The notes under the pieces were generated by a model that was not told where the DNA came from, ran no database searches, and saw only the letters and a list, made by a program, of their open reading frames with translations. A stretch of DNA of 64,000 nt from Cryptomeria japonica. Taxonomy: Eukaryota > Streptophyta > Pinopsida > Cupressales > Cupressaceae. The stretch is from positions 601,650,709 through 601,714,708 of the forward strand of contig NC_081413.1 in NCBI RefSeq assembly GCF_030272615.1, in the 5' to 3' direction. Every line of letters starts with the position of its first letter. The first letter of the stretch is position 1. Below are positions 1-13,038 of the stretch, piece after piece. A program made the position numbers and the translations under genes.

Positions 1-331
1 ATTGACTAAGCATGAAGGTTTCAACCATAGTTTTAAAACTCGTGGACTCCCCATGGACTCGCGAGTCCATTGGAGGGCTGAGTCGACTCACCAAGGACTC
101 GCAAGCTGGGTCCTGGCGAGTCCTTCCCATGGACTCGCGAGTCTTTCACCTGGACTCATGTGAGTCTTTCACTCGGACTCGCGAGTCTTTCGCCTGGACT
201 CATGCGACCCAAAAAACACGCCCAGCAAGCTAATAAAGTGTTTTTTTTACTTTTTTCATTCATTTGGAATTTTTTCTTGGTGAAAACAGGTTTGTAGCAT
301 TTCAAGTCAGTCTGATTCTCTTCATCAGAAT

Positions 332-392
332 ATATACATGAAATATAACATTTAAGTATTTTCTTATACTTTAAGTTATATTTCATGTATAT
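332..392. repeat. AT-rich inverted repeat inside the hAT-like element
   Basis: An 18-base arm at 332-349 is the exact reverse complement of 375-392. The 25-base spacer is itself partly self-complementary, so a longer imperfect stem is possible. Confidence 0.75.
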
Positions 393-514
393 TTTGGCAG
401 GATGTTTGAGAGTGGTTTCAGATCTCCAGGAGTTATAATGCAAATTCTAGGTTTTAGAAGATCTTTTAAATTTTCAGACAGTCAAATTTCAGTAATCAGT
501 AGACTCTTATTGGC

Positions 515-645
515 ATTCTCTCACTCTCTCTATCTCACTCACTTTATCTACCCCAAATTTTAGACCTATCTATCTCCCTATCACTCTTCCTCTGTCCCCT
601 CTCACTACCACTCTCTATCTCAGTCTCTCCTCTCTCCCCCAAGAT
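515..645. repeat. CT-rich low-complexity tract
   Basis: A pyrimidine-rich run of CTCT, TATCT and CCCT words without a regular unit. It lies inside the hAT-like element and has no coding potential. Confidence 0.6.
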
Positions 646-1042
646 CTAGACCTATCATTATATGTAATTTTGTAAACGTTTATAAACTTATGCTGCTATC
701 ATACATTTTAAACTAAGTTACCGATTCGGGTACGGATTTGCGGGTTTGACAAAAAAAAAAATCTTGGGTACGGGTACGTCCGTACATATATTTATATATA
801 ATTTTTAATTTTATACATATATGTATACATATATTATATATATGTTCAAACATCAAAATTATATATATGTTTTGATGCATTTCATGCATCATAAGGGGCA
901 AAATTAGGGTTTAGATGTTAAAAAATACTAAAATGGGTGTTTTTTTATTGTTTTTTGCGCTTTTATGACCCGTGGGCCCTGTATTTGGGAACCCACGGGC
1001 CTTGGTTCTCCTGGGTCCACCCAGGTTCTCCCTGGGTTCCTC

Positions 1043-1127
1043 CCGGGTCCTGCCTAGGTGGCTGGGTTCTCTGTGGGTCCTTCGTGGCAGGACCCACAGA
1101 GAACCCAACCACCTGGGCAGGACCCGG
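1043..1127. repeat. 39-bp inverted repeat (GC-rich hairpin) inside the hAT-like element
   Basis: The arms 1043-1081 and 1089-1127 are reverse complements over 39 bases with two mismatches and are separated by a 7-base spacer. The block is far richer in G and C than its surroundings and contains further GGGTCC/GGACCC words. It would fold into a long stem in DNA or RNA. Confidence 0.8.
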
Positions 1128-1425
1128 ACCCAGCCCATTTTGCCAAGAATCGGTATCTTAGATTTTAAAGTTTGAAACTAATAACTCTGAGTGTGAATGA
1201 TGAAATTTCGAATATTGAGCGTTTGGAGATCATATGACATGTGTAATGATTCAATTATGGCTCTTATGTTCTCTAAATGCATTAATTTCTTTATGTTTTT
1301 TCTGTAAATACGGTGTATTTTTTTGCCGAGTCCTTTTGCAAGTTTTTCACGAGTCCGAGCCCGAGTCCTATTTTTTGGTTTACCGAGTCCGTGGTGAGTC
1401 CAAGTATTAAAACTTTGGTTTCAAT

Positions 1426-4400
1426 CATTCATACTCTCCAAACTGCCACTTCTAAGAATTAGTCTAAATGTAGCACACCCATATTGTAAGGTTCAAATTC
1501 ATTATCTGGATTTCTACAGAACTAGATGGCTGCTGTGACTGCCTGAAATAAAGTGAGAGTGATAAAGCTGTCAACACCAATACCAATTCATTTCTTCATT
1601 TCTTGAAAAATAACAATTCTTTAAAGTCACAACATTCATCATCAAAGTTTTACAACATCTTCCCACACAACAAACTTCCAAGTGCATTATTCAGATACCA
1701 CCCTCTATTTTGTTTTTAATCAGTTTTGATGTTTTCACAATGTGGCGCCTCTTTGCTTGATCATTCACGCTCCCTAATTAATAGGGCATTTATATCGTTT
1801 GGTATGCTTAGTAAGGGCATGTTGATCAACTTTTGCCAAAAATGACATCCAATCATGGCCATTGTTTAATAAGTTGATTAAATGTTTTGATTGTCTGAAT
1901 ATCTTGTGAATCATCACTGACACCATTGGTTAAATTGTTCAAAATGTGCCATTTATCGGTCAATGTGATTTAATTAAATGGCATGATTCTTCATATATTT
2001 AATTAAATGACATGACTGCTTTTATATATTTTTGTTTTGATATTGTATCCATCAGTGAGGTTTTGTAAGGCCATTGATGTACTTTATCAATGATGTTTTG
2101 TATTGGCATCTTTTATCCAGCTGTGTGTTATGGGATGCATATATTGTAACCTTGTGTTTGGAATATTCAATGTTTCAGTTTCACTGTTTTCACTATACTT
2201 GCTATATGTGATTGACCATGTTTTCTAGTTCAGCTTTACGTTTATCTTTAGGTTTATCATTGATTATCAATGTCTGCATTTAGGTTTTTGAATCATGTGG
2301 CCTTAGAATGATTTTCAGTTGATGCAGTTTATTGATGTCATTTAATATATATTCTATCATGTTGGGTGTTTTTATTGTGCTTCAACTATCTTGTATGGAG
2401 CAAGTGTGCTTGATGTTTCATTGAGTACATAGGCACAGGTTTTATCACAACACTGATTAAATGGAGATGGCTCAAATTGGGCAAATATGAGATGTGTATC
2501 TCCGTATCTCAGTTGAATTGTTTTTTGAATCCTAGAAACTAGGATTCGAATCAAAGTCAATTCAACATCCCCGCGTTGTGAATAAATCAATAATGTGTTC
2601 TCTGATTAGGTGTTTTTATTTCAACTCTTAGTTTCCATTTGCATTTATTTGGTTCCCGCGTTTACTTAGAATGGAGTGTTTGCAATTTACCTATATGTTA
2701 TTGTTAAAATTAAATATTTAATTACCATTGTGGAACAGTCCTATGCAGTTAAATAGTGATATTCTAAAATGCGCTTGAAATTTAAAAGATTGTTTGGACT
2801 TTATGCCTAGCCAAATTGATTGAATTGCATGTGTTAATTCGTTTGGGAAAAGAATTACATTATTTTATTTCATTGGAAATGCTTGAAAATTTCATACAAT
2901 ATATATGTTATTTGGAAAAAATCTCTGAGTCAAATATCTAATTTATGATGTCCACTTGAGGAAATAATTTGTTAATGGTAAATGAAAAGAAAAGCCAAAA
3001 AGGGATTAGAGATTTTTGGAAGGGTTTAAAAGAAAGAAAAAAGAAATTATCTTGTCCCTCTTGCTTTAAAAATTTTTCCCTCCTTATTTGAAGCTTTACT
3101 TGATTTAAAAGTGGATTTGGGATAGGTTTTAGATTGCTATACTTATGAAGGAAGAAGATCCTGAGAAGATTGCTCGTTGTATGCATGGAGGCAAAAAGAT
3201 TTATTCAAAAACTTGTGTGAGAAAATTGCATTGAGCATCAAGTTATCCATCTATTTGTCAATTGAAATATGCTTGATTGATCATGTTGGAACCATGTCCA
3301 CATTAGGTTTATAGAATGCAGTAATCTATTCCTAGGTCTCAATTGAGTTTTGAATCTAGAATATATCTATAATTCATTTAAATTAGTTTATGTTATACTG
3401 TTTTTGAGAAATCCATTTTATAGGAGTTTTACTAGCAAAATTTCCCTAAATTCTTATGTGATGCAAAAAGTGCGCTGTTGTACACATTAGGAATATAAGG
3501 GTATAATTTTTTTGGCAAAATTGTGAGTTTTTTAATTTTTGGAAATATTTCATCGTTGTGAATAGTAAAATGTGATTTATGTGCTTGAATCTTGATTTAT
3601 GTCTTGTGTGTGAAGCATCAATTTAAGAAATTTAAAATATAAGGTATGTACCTTATTTGTATTTTGGGGGGTGAAGAGACTCATGTTTCTTGTAATTTTC
3701 TCAAGCTTTTGCATATGAGGATCATGAACTTTGGCCTCATTTTTAATGCCTTGACTTTTTGAGAAGAGGTTGACTTTTGGACCTAGAATTGGATACAAAT
3801 GTTAGGAATGGAGTGGAACGGTGTTGTGCTTGTAGAATTGGGGATGTCCCATTACTAAGTATTGTATGGGTAACATAATGAGATCATGATGAATTAATGA
3901 TTCAAACATCTACAATGAATTTAACTAGGTAACTTGAGACATTGCATAAATCGAAGGCCCTGAGGGAATCATTTAAGATAGTGCTAGACATACGTGTGCA
4001 CAAAGGCCTTGAGGGAATCACAAAAAAAGAACCATGAACATCACTTGCATCAAATGTGCTGAAGGAATCACTCAAGATTGTTACTATGGTTATATTGGCA
4101 TCTAAAAACACAAAGGGAATCACGCAAGATGGTAATGATGCCATTACATACACAAGATAATGACAACACTCTACATCCAATACTTAGTAGATCATTTTGT
4201 ATATTCATTGGATCAATGGTACTCAATGTGTCCTTATGATTTTTTTACTTGAGTAAGATGTTATGCCAACTCATGCATTGATTTTGGGGCTTGTTACCAT
4301 GCCATCTTGTGTGTCATTGTTTGAAGGCCATAACCCTTGTATGTCATTGGGTACTTGCTTTCATGATGTTCTTGGTAGGTGTGATGCCATGATTTGTAGC

Positions 4401-6559
4401 ATTCCCCAAAATTATATTATGTATTTCTGTATGATCGCTCAATAAATTGTCTCCCAGCTCAAAGGGATGAGCCTAAGGGTTTCACATGATCAGGTGGCAC
4501 TATATCACCTCTGGGGCTAGCTAGATTTATGGACTTGCTTGGAGAGCATGCAAAGTTCATTTATTAATGAAACCATTATATACCAATTTATTGTTGTACC
4601 AAAATCAGTTGTTCAAAATGGCAATTTTTACGCTTTGTAGTTTGTATGAAGATAGTTGATTCTCCACACAGCAATAAGTTGGTATTCAAACATTTAGATT
4701 AGTTTTGGGATGTCACTCAGTATTGTTTCCAAGTGACTCTTCTTGAGTCACTTTTGGAAATCATTGTAGAAGCTTCTTGGCTGCATGTTAGAAGTCTCCA
4801 CTTCTATTCATCGGTAAATTGATGGCCAGTATAAAGTTTTCACGTGCAACTCAGTCCATGTCCTCTTATCATTGCCAAAATAAGGAGTGTACCAACTATT
4901 TGAATATCCTTCAGCAAGTTTACAACTAGGTTACCATATCTTTGCACAAAATTATCCTTACGAAGTTTGTTATGGCTTCCATCCTTTGGCACCTTCTTAG
5001 ATTTTGGTTTCTCTTCAAGCCCCGACTACATCCTACCAACTGAAGGAGCATGGCAAGCTTCTTCCTTTGTGCAAATTGTGTTCCAGGTTCAGGCCAAAAA
5101 TTCAAGACATCCTTTTCATCATACTTGTGCCAAATTTAAGGCACTTCATGAATTTCATCAAATGTCTCATTCATTTGAGTTGGTGATCTTGTTTGGCTTC
5201 ACAATCAACAACACCACAAGTCAAAGCTTTTTTGTTACAAGGCTCACACAATTCTCGAAGTTTAGGTGCCAATGCTTTTTACTTGGATCCCTTAGTTCAA
5301 CCTGGAATCTAAAATGTTGTCATTGTGATTCAGCTCACTATACAAACTATCTAACTTGCAGAAGGAGATTTCCATCACCCATTAACAAGTTTCAATCTAT
5401 GAGTTTTAGAAACCATTGGCTGGTGAAATCTTGTTCCATGTTTAGACTAGCACCAATTGTAAGAAGCAAACCACTATTCATTTGGTTTGTCAGAGACACT
5501 TTCATTAACACACACAAAGCGCTTGTAAAAAAGCTTCCTCGTCTAATGTTAAAGATGGAAACAACATCTGCAAAGCAGGTAGGAAATGATGAGGACATAT
5601 CATAATCCATTCCTCCTTGAAAATATCTACACATTGTACATTCCATCTTTTTTAAACGTCATGGTAAACTACAGAATATTAGTCTGCATGCATAGTTCAC
5701 TATTTTCACCTCTCAGCTAGACCAACCAAGGCATCCATACGGATGTCCAGTTCTCTAATTGCATATAAAATAGACTAATTGAGATGTCTGCATGCTCAGT
5801 TCAAAGAAGGTTAATATCCACTTAACCTCATCATTGTAAATCTATTGAATCCACATTAATGAAGACCCTACATGAACATTTTTGACAGTATCACTTGTAT
5901 TTGTAGCTGTCCATTTTTGGAAGAGGGCATTATTTGGCTTTCTATAATTCCAGATTTCAGAAATAAGATTGCATTACATCTGCTAGTAGGTTATTTTTCA
6001 AACTATCGGTTGTTTCACTTTTTCCAGTAGCTACGATTCAGATATTGAGCATATTAGATTTCCTGTTCAGAAATCAGTCTTTCTTCCACTTATATACTAG
6101 AGCATCTGCGATTATATGTGGAATAGTACGCAAAAATAACACCACAAAATATAAAAAAGATTTGAAATACTCAGCTTTCCATTAATCAATCACCTGACTC
6201 GTTATCTTCCTATTTTCTAGACATATACAGAAATATTAAGAACATAAACAGTTTTAAAAAAACAAAAAATCCAAACATAATGAAATGAGAATTTTTTTGG
6301 TGTTGGGATTTTGAAATTAAATTATTTTTTTGATTGAATACTTTGAACACTGTGTTGGTATCAGATAATTAATTTTCTTCAGCTTCAAGCCAAGATCTGA
6401 GAGATATCCATTCTGTCAAACTTACACAAGACTCGACCCAACCTCATCCCTTATCATGCCATGCTCTTGCACGTAAATAATTTATCCCTGGCGGATTCTT
6501 TGTGAACCTAGCAAGTTCCCGCAACCGACCATTTCACAAATTTTGATTATTTTGAGGGT
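1426..6559. other. Non-coding AT-rich stretch
   Basis: No recognisable gene is visible. It contains a perfect small hairpin (arms 2527-2535 and 2539-2547, 3-base loop) and a degenerate tandem repeat listed separately. The longest open frame, 4967-5605 on the plus strand, is rich in Ser, Phe, His and Cys, matches no family I know and has no supporting context, so it is not called as a gene. Confidence 0.5.
3950..4145. repeat. Degenerate tandem repeat, about 4 units of roughly 50 bp
   Basis: The core GGGAATCA (once AGGAATCA), followed in most units by a version of CTCAAGATTGT, recurs at about 3963, 4011, 4062 and 4116, so spacing is 48-54 bases. Sequence between the cores is diverged. Confidence 0.55.
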
Positions 6560-6730
6560 GAGATTGGAGACAGATGAGCCATAATCGATACCAGACCTGC
6601 TATGGCCGCCATGTACAGGCTATAGCCGAGCTACATGACCTTGACTCATGCTCACTAAGCATACACAGCCTATATATGGACCTCTTGTGGATAGGCCACA
6701 TTATACCTGAATCTGTACCGGTATATTAGG
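6560..6730. repeat. Diverged repeat copy, left of the capping protein exons
   Basis: This block (GAGCCATAATCGATACCAGACC onward, through CTAAGCATACACAGCCTATAT) is a diverged direct copy of 7640-7860. Shared landmarks in the same order include AGCCATAATC, CCAGAC, TACAGGC, CTAAGCAT, ACACA and GGCCA-AT. The two copies bracket the capping protein exons. Its nature is unknown. Confidence 0.6.
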
Positions 6731-7091
6731 ATCAGACAAACATTCCTTCTGACCTCTGTATCAAGAAGAATACATAAATTACTGTTAACAAAATCTCCAA
6801 TTAATTAGAGTTCTTCCGAATAGTCATTTCAAGTATTAAATCATCATAATTAATTTCGACAAAAATCGTCGGTGGCTTAGTCACCTTTAATTTGTGTTTT
6901 ACGACTCTCCCCTATTAATATTTCCAGGATCCAAGCATATTAATGGTTGTTTCAGATTTTGGCGACATTTCAATGTAGGGAATGACGGCGAACGCTAATG
7001 CATCCACTGAAGCAGTGACAAAGTGTCTGAATTGCCAGAAAAAAGAAAGTTTGAACTGGTGATACATATACAGTTGTAATAGGGTTTATAC

Positions 7092-7390
7092 CTGACCACT
7101 TCGATTGGGCATCTCCAGAGATATCATGTGGAACTTATTGTGAAGGGGGAAGGCTTCCAATGTGGCCTTTGCGTACATTCTCTCATCCATCAATACCGAT
7201 CTAATGTCTGCATCATAAAATTAATATCATCGAAATTTCTATTGATCAAACAAACTAAGCGAGCGAGCATGGGTAAGATGGTACCTTTGGCGACATATTG
7301 GATTTCTCCAGGAGGGGAATTCACAAGGAACCACTTCGCCATTTCGATCTTCTGCATTTCAGACAACTTCGCTTCCTCCTCATCGTCCAT
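7092..7390 (-). CDS. CPA: F-actin capping protein alpha subunit, first two exons (partial)
   Basis: Minus-strand exon 1 runs from the ATG at 7390 to 7285 (35 codons plus one base) and ends at a GT donor. A 77-base GT-AG intron (7284-7208) follows. Exon 2 is 7207-7092 (38 full codons) and ends at CAG|GTATAA. The joined frame is open. Exon 1 is acidic at its start and contains AKWFLVNSPPGEIQYVAK, close to the conserved N-terminal AKWF-N-P-GEIQYVAKD of plant capping protein alpha. Exon 2 continues with the expected D-x3-VL-DE and HMISLEMP segments. The subunit pairs with a beta subunit to cap actin barbed ends. I could not find exon 3 downstream (below 7091), where the protein should continue for about 200 residues. 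The gene may have a long intron, may extend outside the window, or may be a captured or truncated fragment. Confidence 0.8.
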
Positions 7391-7593
7391 TGCACCACAC
7401 CTTTTTTCTTCCCTGCCCAACCAAAACACGCGAGCTTTACTTTAAAACCCCATGATTATGCACAAATTTAACTGAGTCCTATTCCCTACGCTTTCACCGA
7501 TATAAATTTACCTCACTTCATCCTCCTATAGTTTAAATACGCATAGAAATGTTTTAGATAGGAGCAAAACTACAAAACAGATAGCGAAAGATT

Positions 7594-7749
7594 ATTGGGT
7601 TTTTCTTAATAGGGTTTTAAATCATTTATGGCAGGGAGGTGGGACAAATAAGCCATAATCCATGCCAGACAATTGGGTTTTTCTTAATAGGGTTTTAAAT
7701 CATTTATGGCAGGGAGGTGGGACAAATAAGCCATAATCCATGCCAGACA
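7594..7749. repeat. Perfect tandem duplication, 2 x 78 bp
   Basis: 7594-7671 and 7672-7749 read the same base for base. The duplication covers the start of the right-hand copy of the repeat flanking the capping protein exons, so it is more recent than that repeat. Confidence 0.9.
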
Positions 7750-7860
7750 AGCAGTGGAAATATATGGCTGGCATATACAGGCCATAGCCCTAGACCCTTG
7801 CTTCCTAAGCATGCATACACAACCTATATGCAAGATGGGCCATATTGTACTGGATGTGGA
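7640..7860. repeat. Diverged repeat copy, right of the capping protein exons
   Basis: Direct, diverged partner of 6560-6730 with the same order of landmarks. Part of it is doubled by the 78-bp tandem duplication. It lies about 250 bases upstream of the capping protein start codon, so it could be part of that gene's 5' region or an unrelated old repeat. Confidence 0.6.
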
Positions 7861-10800
7861 TGTGCTGTTACTTAGGAAATAAACAAATTTTCTTTCAATT
7901 CTGTCCAACTAGTGTTTGTGGGATCCATGATTTGCTAGGGAATGGTTGTTCGTTATATATATTGGGAAGATATTATTACGTGGGAGGTTAAGGGAAAATC
8001 ATAGGAATGCAAGCAACAATCACTAACTTCCAAGTAATTATCCACTGCAATTCCAGGTGTATGCATTAGCCAACAAGCATAACATCCAAACGATTTAAGC
8101 CAATTGCAAATCAGATCAGATAGTAATTGGGTTTGAAGGGAATAAGTAAAATGTCATTCCGATTACACATTGTTTAAGATATGGACTTGGGTCAATAACT
8201 TTTAAAAAGGGAAAGGAGAAAGCAACAAAGTACATTTAATAAAAAAATTGTGTCAATATTTTTTTTTATGAGTTTTAAATAATAAAAATCAATGAATATA
8301 GTTTGATTGGATTTTATATCTTGAAATAAAATAGTGTATATGTAGAATATTTTAATTTTAAATTGATAAAAAAATGAGGCATTTTGTAAATCTTCACTTT
8401 TTTAAATGATTATCTAGTTCATTGAGATCATTAAAATTTGATTATCATACATGTCAGTTTTCAAAGATGTAAATGTATATTCAAATAATCAATCGTTAGA
8501 AAGAAAAATTACAAGATAATTTAAAGAATCACTTCTCAAGCAAAAATAACTTGTTAGATTTATGAATTACCTAAAAACTAATGGCACCATCTAATTATCT
8601 ATATGAATACCTAAAGGGCAAGTGAGTAGCACACAATAGTGGCATTCAAGCATATATAATAATGCACTCAACTAGGCAATGTTTGTTAACCATTTTAAAT
8701 TAGTTTATTAGAATATGGACAAAATAAAACAAAATAGAATTCCTTGGGAAGATCATTTGTTGGTGTATATAAAACTAAGAAGATATAAACCAACAATGTA
8801 TGCCTTCACTAATTGATAAGACCTTCAACCTATATTTTTATTAAATCGAGTACATTTATTCTATTTTCTTTTTGCTTGCACTCAAATTATTCTAAAAAAT
8901 AAATCTATTAACTCAACCCAACTCAACTCCCATCTATTTACTAAAGTTGTTTTGTGATTACTTTTATGCATCTAATTATATTAGCCTTGATCACGCATTA
9001 AGGGGACCTTATTTCCTTTACAATCATGCTACTAATATAATTTGACTATTTTGACATGGTTCATATAAATTACTTATCCTTGTGGGTTTATTAACTTTTT
9101 TTTTTAGCACACAAAATAAGACCACATAATTTTGTATAGGAGATACACTAAGGCCAGTCAATTGTATTTTATTAAAATATAACCCTAACAAATTGTATCT
9201 TATATTACCATAAAAAAAATTATGAATATTATTATATTCAATGGCGCTAACTTTTTCAAAGTAATTGCATTTTTTTGTTCCATCATGGGTGGACATGTGT
9301 CATGTTGTGAACCCACGTATAACTATGTTGGGGACATGGAAAGGAAATAACCATCATCGAAGCAATAAAGGATTTTGCTAGAGGTATGTGAATATTCTTT
9401 TTGTGAGATGTTTTTGCATTGTGCATGTCCTCCTATTGTATTTGATTAAACTATTTCTTATATAATATGGACTTCTTTGAGGCTATTAAATGGCTTCGCC
9501 AATGATGGTTGATATTTGATGATAAGTGATGGGGTGGGTAATATAAATTTCTAATTAGTTCTTTCTTCAAGAGCAAACTTTTGGTTGACATCTTACTTCC
9601 TTTAATGGGTTTCATGCTTCCTTTCAATTGTTTTGGATCATTGACTAACTATATACTCAATAAATCAAAATTAAAACCTCATTTTGATTGCTTGTCTTGA
9701 TTTTGTGAATTATTCCTTTGGCATTACTTGTTGAATTCTTGTGAAAGTATTGAATACAATAGAAAGATAATAATTTTGATACCTAAATTATAATCATTTT
9801 GAAGGTCAATCCATGTGTTATTCATATTATGAAAATAGGTGGTTCTCAAGGTGGTTAAATCATTTTTCCCTTAGCCCAAAGAATGGAACATGGATAGGTA
9901 AATAAGCAAAGATTGCTTGTGTTATCTTTAACATTTTTTTCATTCCTACAAAATCTACTTCTCTCTTGAGTTGCTCATAATTGAGAAAAGTTTATTGATA
10001 TCAAAAAACTATAATTTGCTCATTGCATTTGATACCTTTGTGCAACCCAATCACAACTATTACAAATTAATTATCATCTTTATTTTTAATGTCATCATCT
10101 TTAGAAAAGTTGCAATGTGAAGGGCTTTAATAATGAATCATACAATTCAACTCACAAGGTTCTTTGAATATTTCAATGACCTCTTCATTTTATCTATGTG
10201 AAGTATATCGTATAATTGTCATGCTCTATAAAGACTCCCATTTTGGTGCCTCCATGCAATCATTTCATTGTTTCAATCTTTACATTTGTCCAGTTATCAT
10301 GAAACAAATATTCCCTAGCTCTCTAAGACTTTGATCTTGGCTACTTTATAACTACAAACATGTATTGCAATACTCACTTATTTCTCTATGTATTAAAATA
10401 TAACTATTTATATAACAACTCGAAGACATTCCATGATACAATTATTTGTCGTGACATTTAGGTGGTGAGGTATGATACCATAAATACATCCATTTGACCA
10501 TGTCAGGTATTTATTTTTCTTAGCATACTAATCAATTTCTTGATGTCCATTTGGTAAATTGCTAGCAATGTAATTTTTTTCTCAACACACTATTTTCATC
10601 AAACAAATTAACAACAAATATTATTTTTATGGTAGATTTCAACACTTATTGTTACTTAGTCATTAATGTAATGATTTTGCATACCCTTTCTCATAAAGGG
10701 AATTCATTTGGTATAAGTATGGTGAAGGTGAAGCCATCAAAAGAATTATGGTTAATAGTTGAGGATTAAAACTTAATCTTAGACATGTGAGGGGACAAGA

Positions 10801-13038
10801 CTAGCTACAATCATAAGATTATTTACCTTATCAAAATCCTTTGATTAGTTTATATTGTTTGCTTAATATGCTCTTAGTGCGTCATTGAGGCTTTATTCCT
10901 TTTTCACATTTTAAATATCTCATTATTTGTGTTTCATTATTAAATATTTGATCATTGATTCCAAGAATACCTTATCTTTCACTTCTACTATTGGATACCT
11001 TGACGATATTAAGTTGTTTTTAAGTTGTTGCATCAAATACTTTGTCCTTTGAAGACATTATAAACTTCTATTAAAATGAGTGCTCTCTATATTTTATGGG
11101 TACATCAATTCAACATGTTGCTAACTTTTCAATCTTTCTAGAACTTCTTCATATTGAACTCCTTTTGTGTGGTAGGAATTTACTTCATTTGTTTATGATA
11201 ACTATGATGCTTATAACCTACAGATGATGATAATTCAATTTTCAAATGTTAATAATGGCATATCCCTAAGCTCTATTGATAAATTTAAGGGTCATAAATC
11301 ATGATGATGTTATTTGTTTAATGATTTATTGTCTTGTGATGATAAAAATATATACTTTATGATTCCTTTTAAAATGTTTTTTATTTATTTTAATATTTTG
11401 ACTATTTTTTCCTTTTTGACCCATTTATAGCTAGTATTTGCCTCATCTTCTTAGTTTTCCCCTTTCAATATATCTTGATTTCCAAGTAATATGTATCCCC
11501 ATACATCAACATGTCTTGTTTCCATGTGTGTATACCCCCTTCCATGTCTTATTTCCTATCCTTGTGTCATCTCTTCCCCTTCACAATTGTATTTCTCTCT
11601 TTTGCATGTTCATTCACCATTTAATTATCCTTGTTTCCATTTTCAAGGTGATTCCTAAAAAAATCAAATGCTTGAGTTTATCCCCACCTTTTTTTATATA
11701 TTGAGGATCTCTCTTATCCCCTCTTGTGACTAGATTATCCTTACCCTATTTCTTATATGAGTCAAACCTTGGGACTCCATGTGAGATGAAAATAACACCA
11801 AGTAAATTAAATGGAAAGTATTCCTAGAATAATTAATCCCATTTCAAGTTGTCATCCCTCAAAAACTAATAGTTTAACCCCTAAAAATTCATATAAAAAG
11901 ATTATTTTCATTCTTTTGAGACTATCTACACATTCATGCAACATCATAGAATAAAAAGACTCTTCTTGAAAATGTTGGAGCTTCAAAGTCTTTGGGCTTT
12001 AATATAATGTTGAAACATCACCATATAGCATTGAAGCCCATTCATGCAACATTTTTGAGGCATGGAATAGCCACTTGAGATCTTATTCCTCTCATAGCCC
12101 TTATTTCTCCTTCCCAAGGTAATTACTAATCCACCCTTTTTTGGCCTAGTTTATTATTTTCTTCTCCCCATTCTAGATCACATTTGTAACCTTTTATTTT
12201 CATTTTGACTTTTAGTTCCTTCTTCCACCAACCCTTATTTACCTTGTTTCTATTTCATCTCAGTTAGTGATCCATGAGCATCTAATGGTGCCATGCTCAA
12301 TCTTGCATTACTCAAAAAATTATAATGCTTCGTGTCTTTTTTGTTTTCAACAATTTGTTTGCACGTTTAGCTAATAATTTTATTGTATAGTAACTAGCTT
12401 TACTATTACCATTAATAACTAGGAGCTCATTTATAGTTATTGTGTGAAAAAATATTTTTACTTTATCATATTATTTCTTGCATAATATGGGGCATTGTAT
12501 TTTTTAGGGACATCAAATTTGAATTTGAAATCCATAGGTGATAGTGTTAACAAGTTATATAAAGGATCAGTCAAATTAGATGCTTGGTTTATTTCTTTTC
12601 TTACACGAACAACTAAAACTGAATGAAATTATTTCATGCAAAGCTAGTTAGAATTAAATATCATTTTTAAATGTAAAATTAGCCAAAATGAGGTGTGGAA
12701 CTTTGGCCCAAACCTTCCCAAGAAACTTCTAAGCACCAAAATAGGAGATTAATGCAAATTTGAAATTGAATATTTTAATCAATCTCAATGAGAGCATGGA
12801 ATTTGATGTTATTTTCTAGAAGCATCCTTAAATGGAATCCAAGTGGGAGTTACATCATTTTGAATAACTAAAAATATATTTAGTTGAAAAATATAAAAAT
12901 CATCTCATTCAAAACTTGTCAAGATTGATTGAAGGTTAAGAGAAGTACAATTTAGCTCATTTCATTTTATTTTACATTTTATTGTCACCTTTGTGGGAAA
13001 AGTCGGTTAACCCATGCCACGTGATCAATATAATCTTC
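7861..13038. other. AT-rich stretch with no identified gene
   Basis: Five kilobases of AT-rich sequence with only short scattered open frames. I find no protein family motif, LTR pair or tandem array. Old decayed transposon sequence is likely but cannot be shown by reading alone. Confidence 0.5.

Larger units (their letters stand above)
26..1417. mobile_element. Non-autonomous hAT-like DNA transposon
   Basis: The ends form imperfect terminal inverted repeats: the left end reads CATAGTTTTAAAACTCGTGG and the complement of the right end reads CAAAGTTTTAATACTTGG. The flanking 8-mers, GTTTCAAC (18-25) and GTTTCAAT (1418-1425), match at 7 of 8 positions, as expected for the 8-bp target duplication of hAT transposons. 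Both subterminal zones (about 45-205 and 1325-1403) are packed with GAGTCC/GGACTC words in both orientations, typical of hAT transposase-binding repeats. No transposase coding sequence is visible in the 1.4 kb, so it would depend on an autonomous relative. The superfamily is inferred from TIR and TSD only. Confidence 0.75.

Noticed and set aside
4967-5605. 212-codon plus-strand ORF
   Set aside because: No recognisable motif, odd composition, several overlapping frames of similar length nearby and no promoter or splice context; probably chance.
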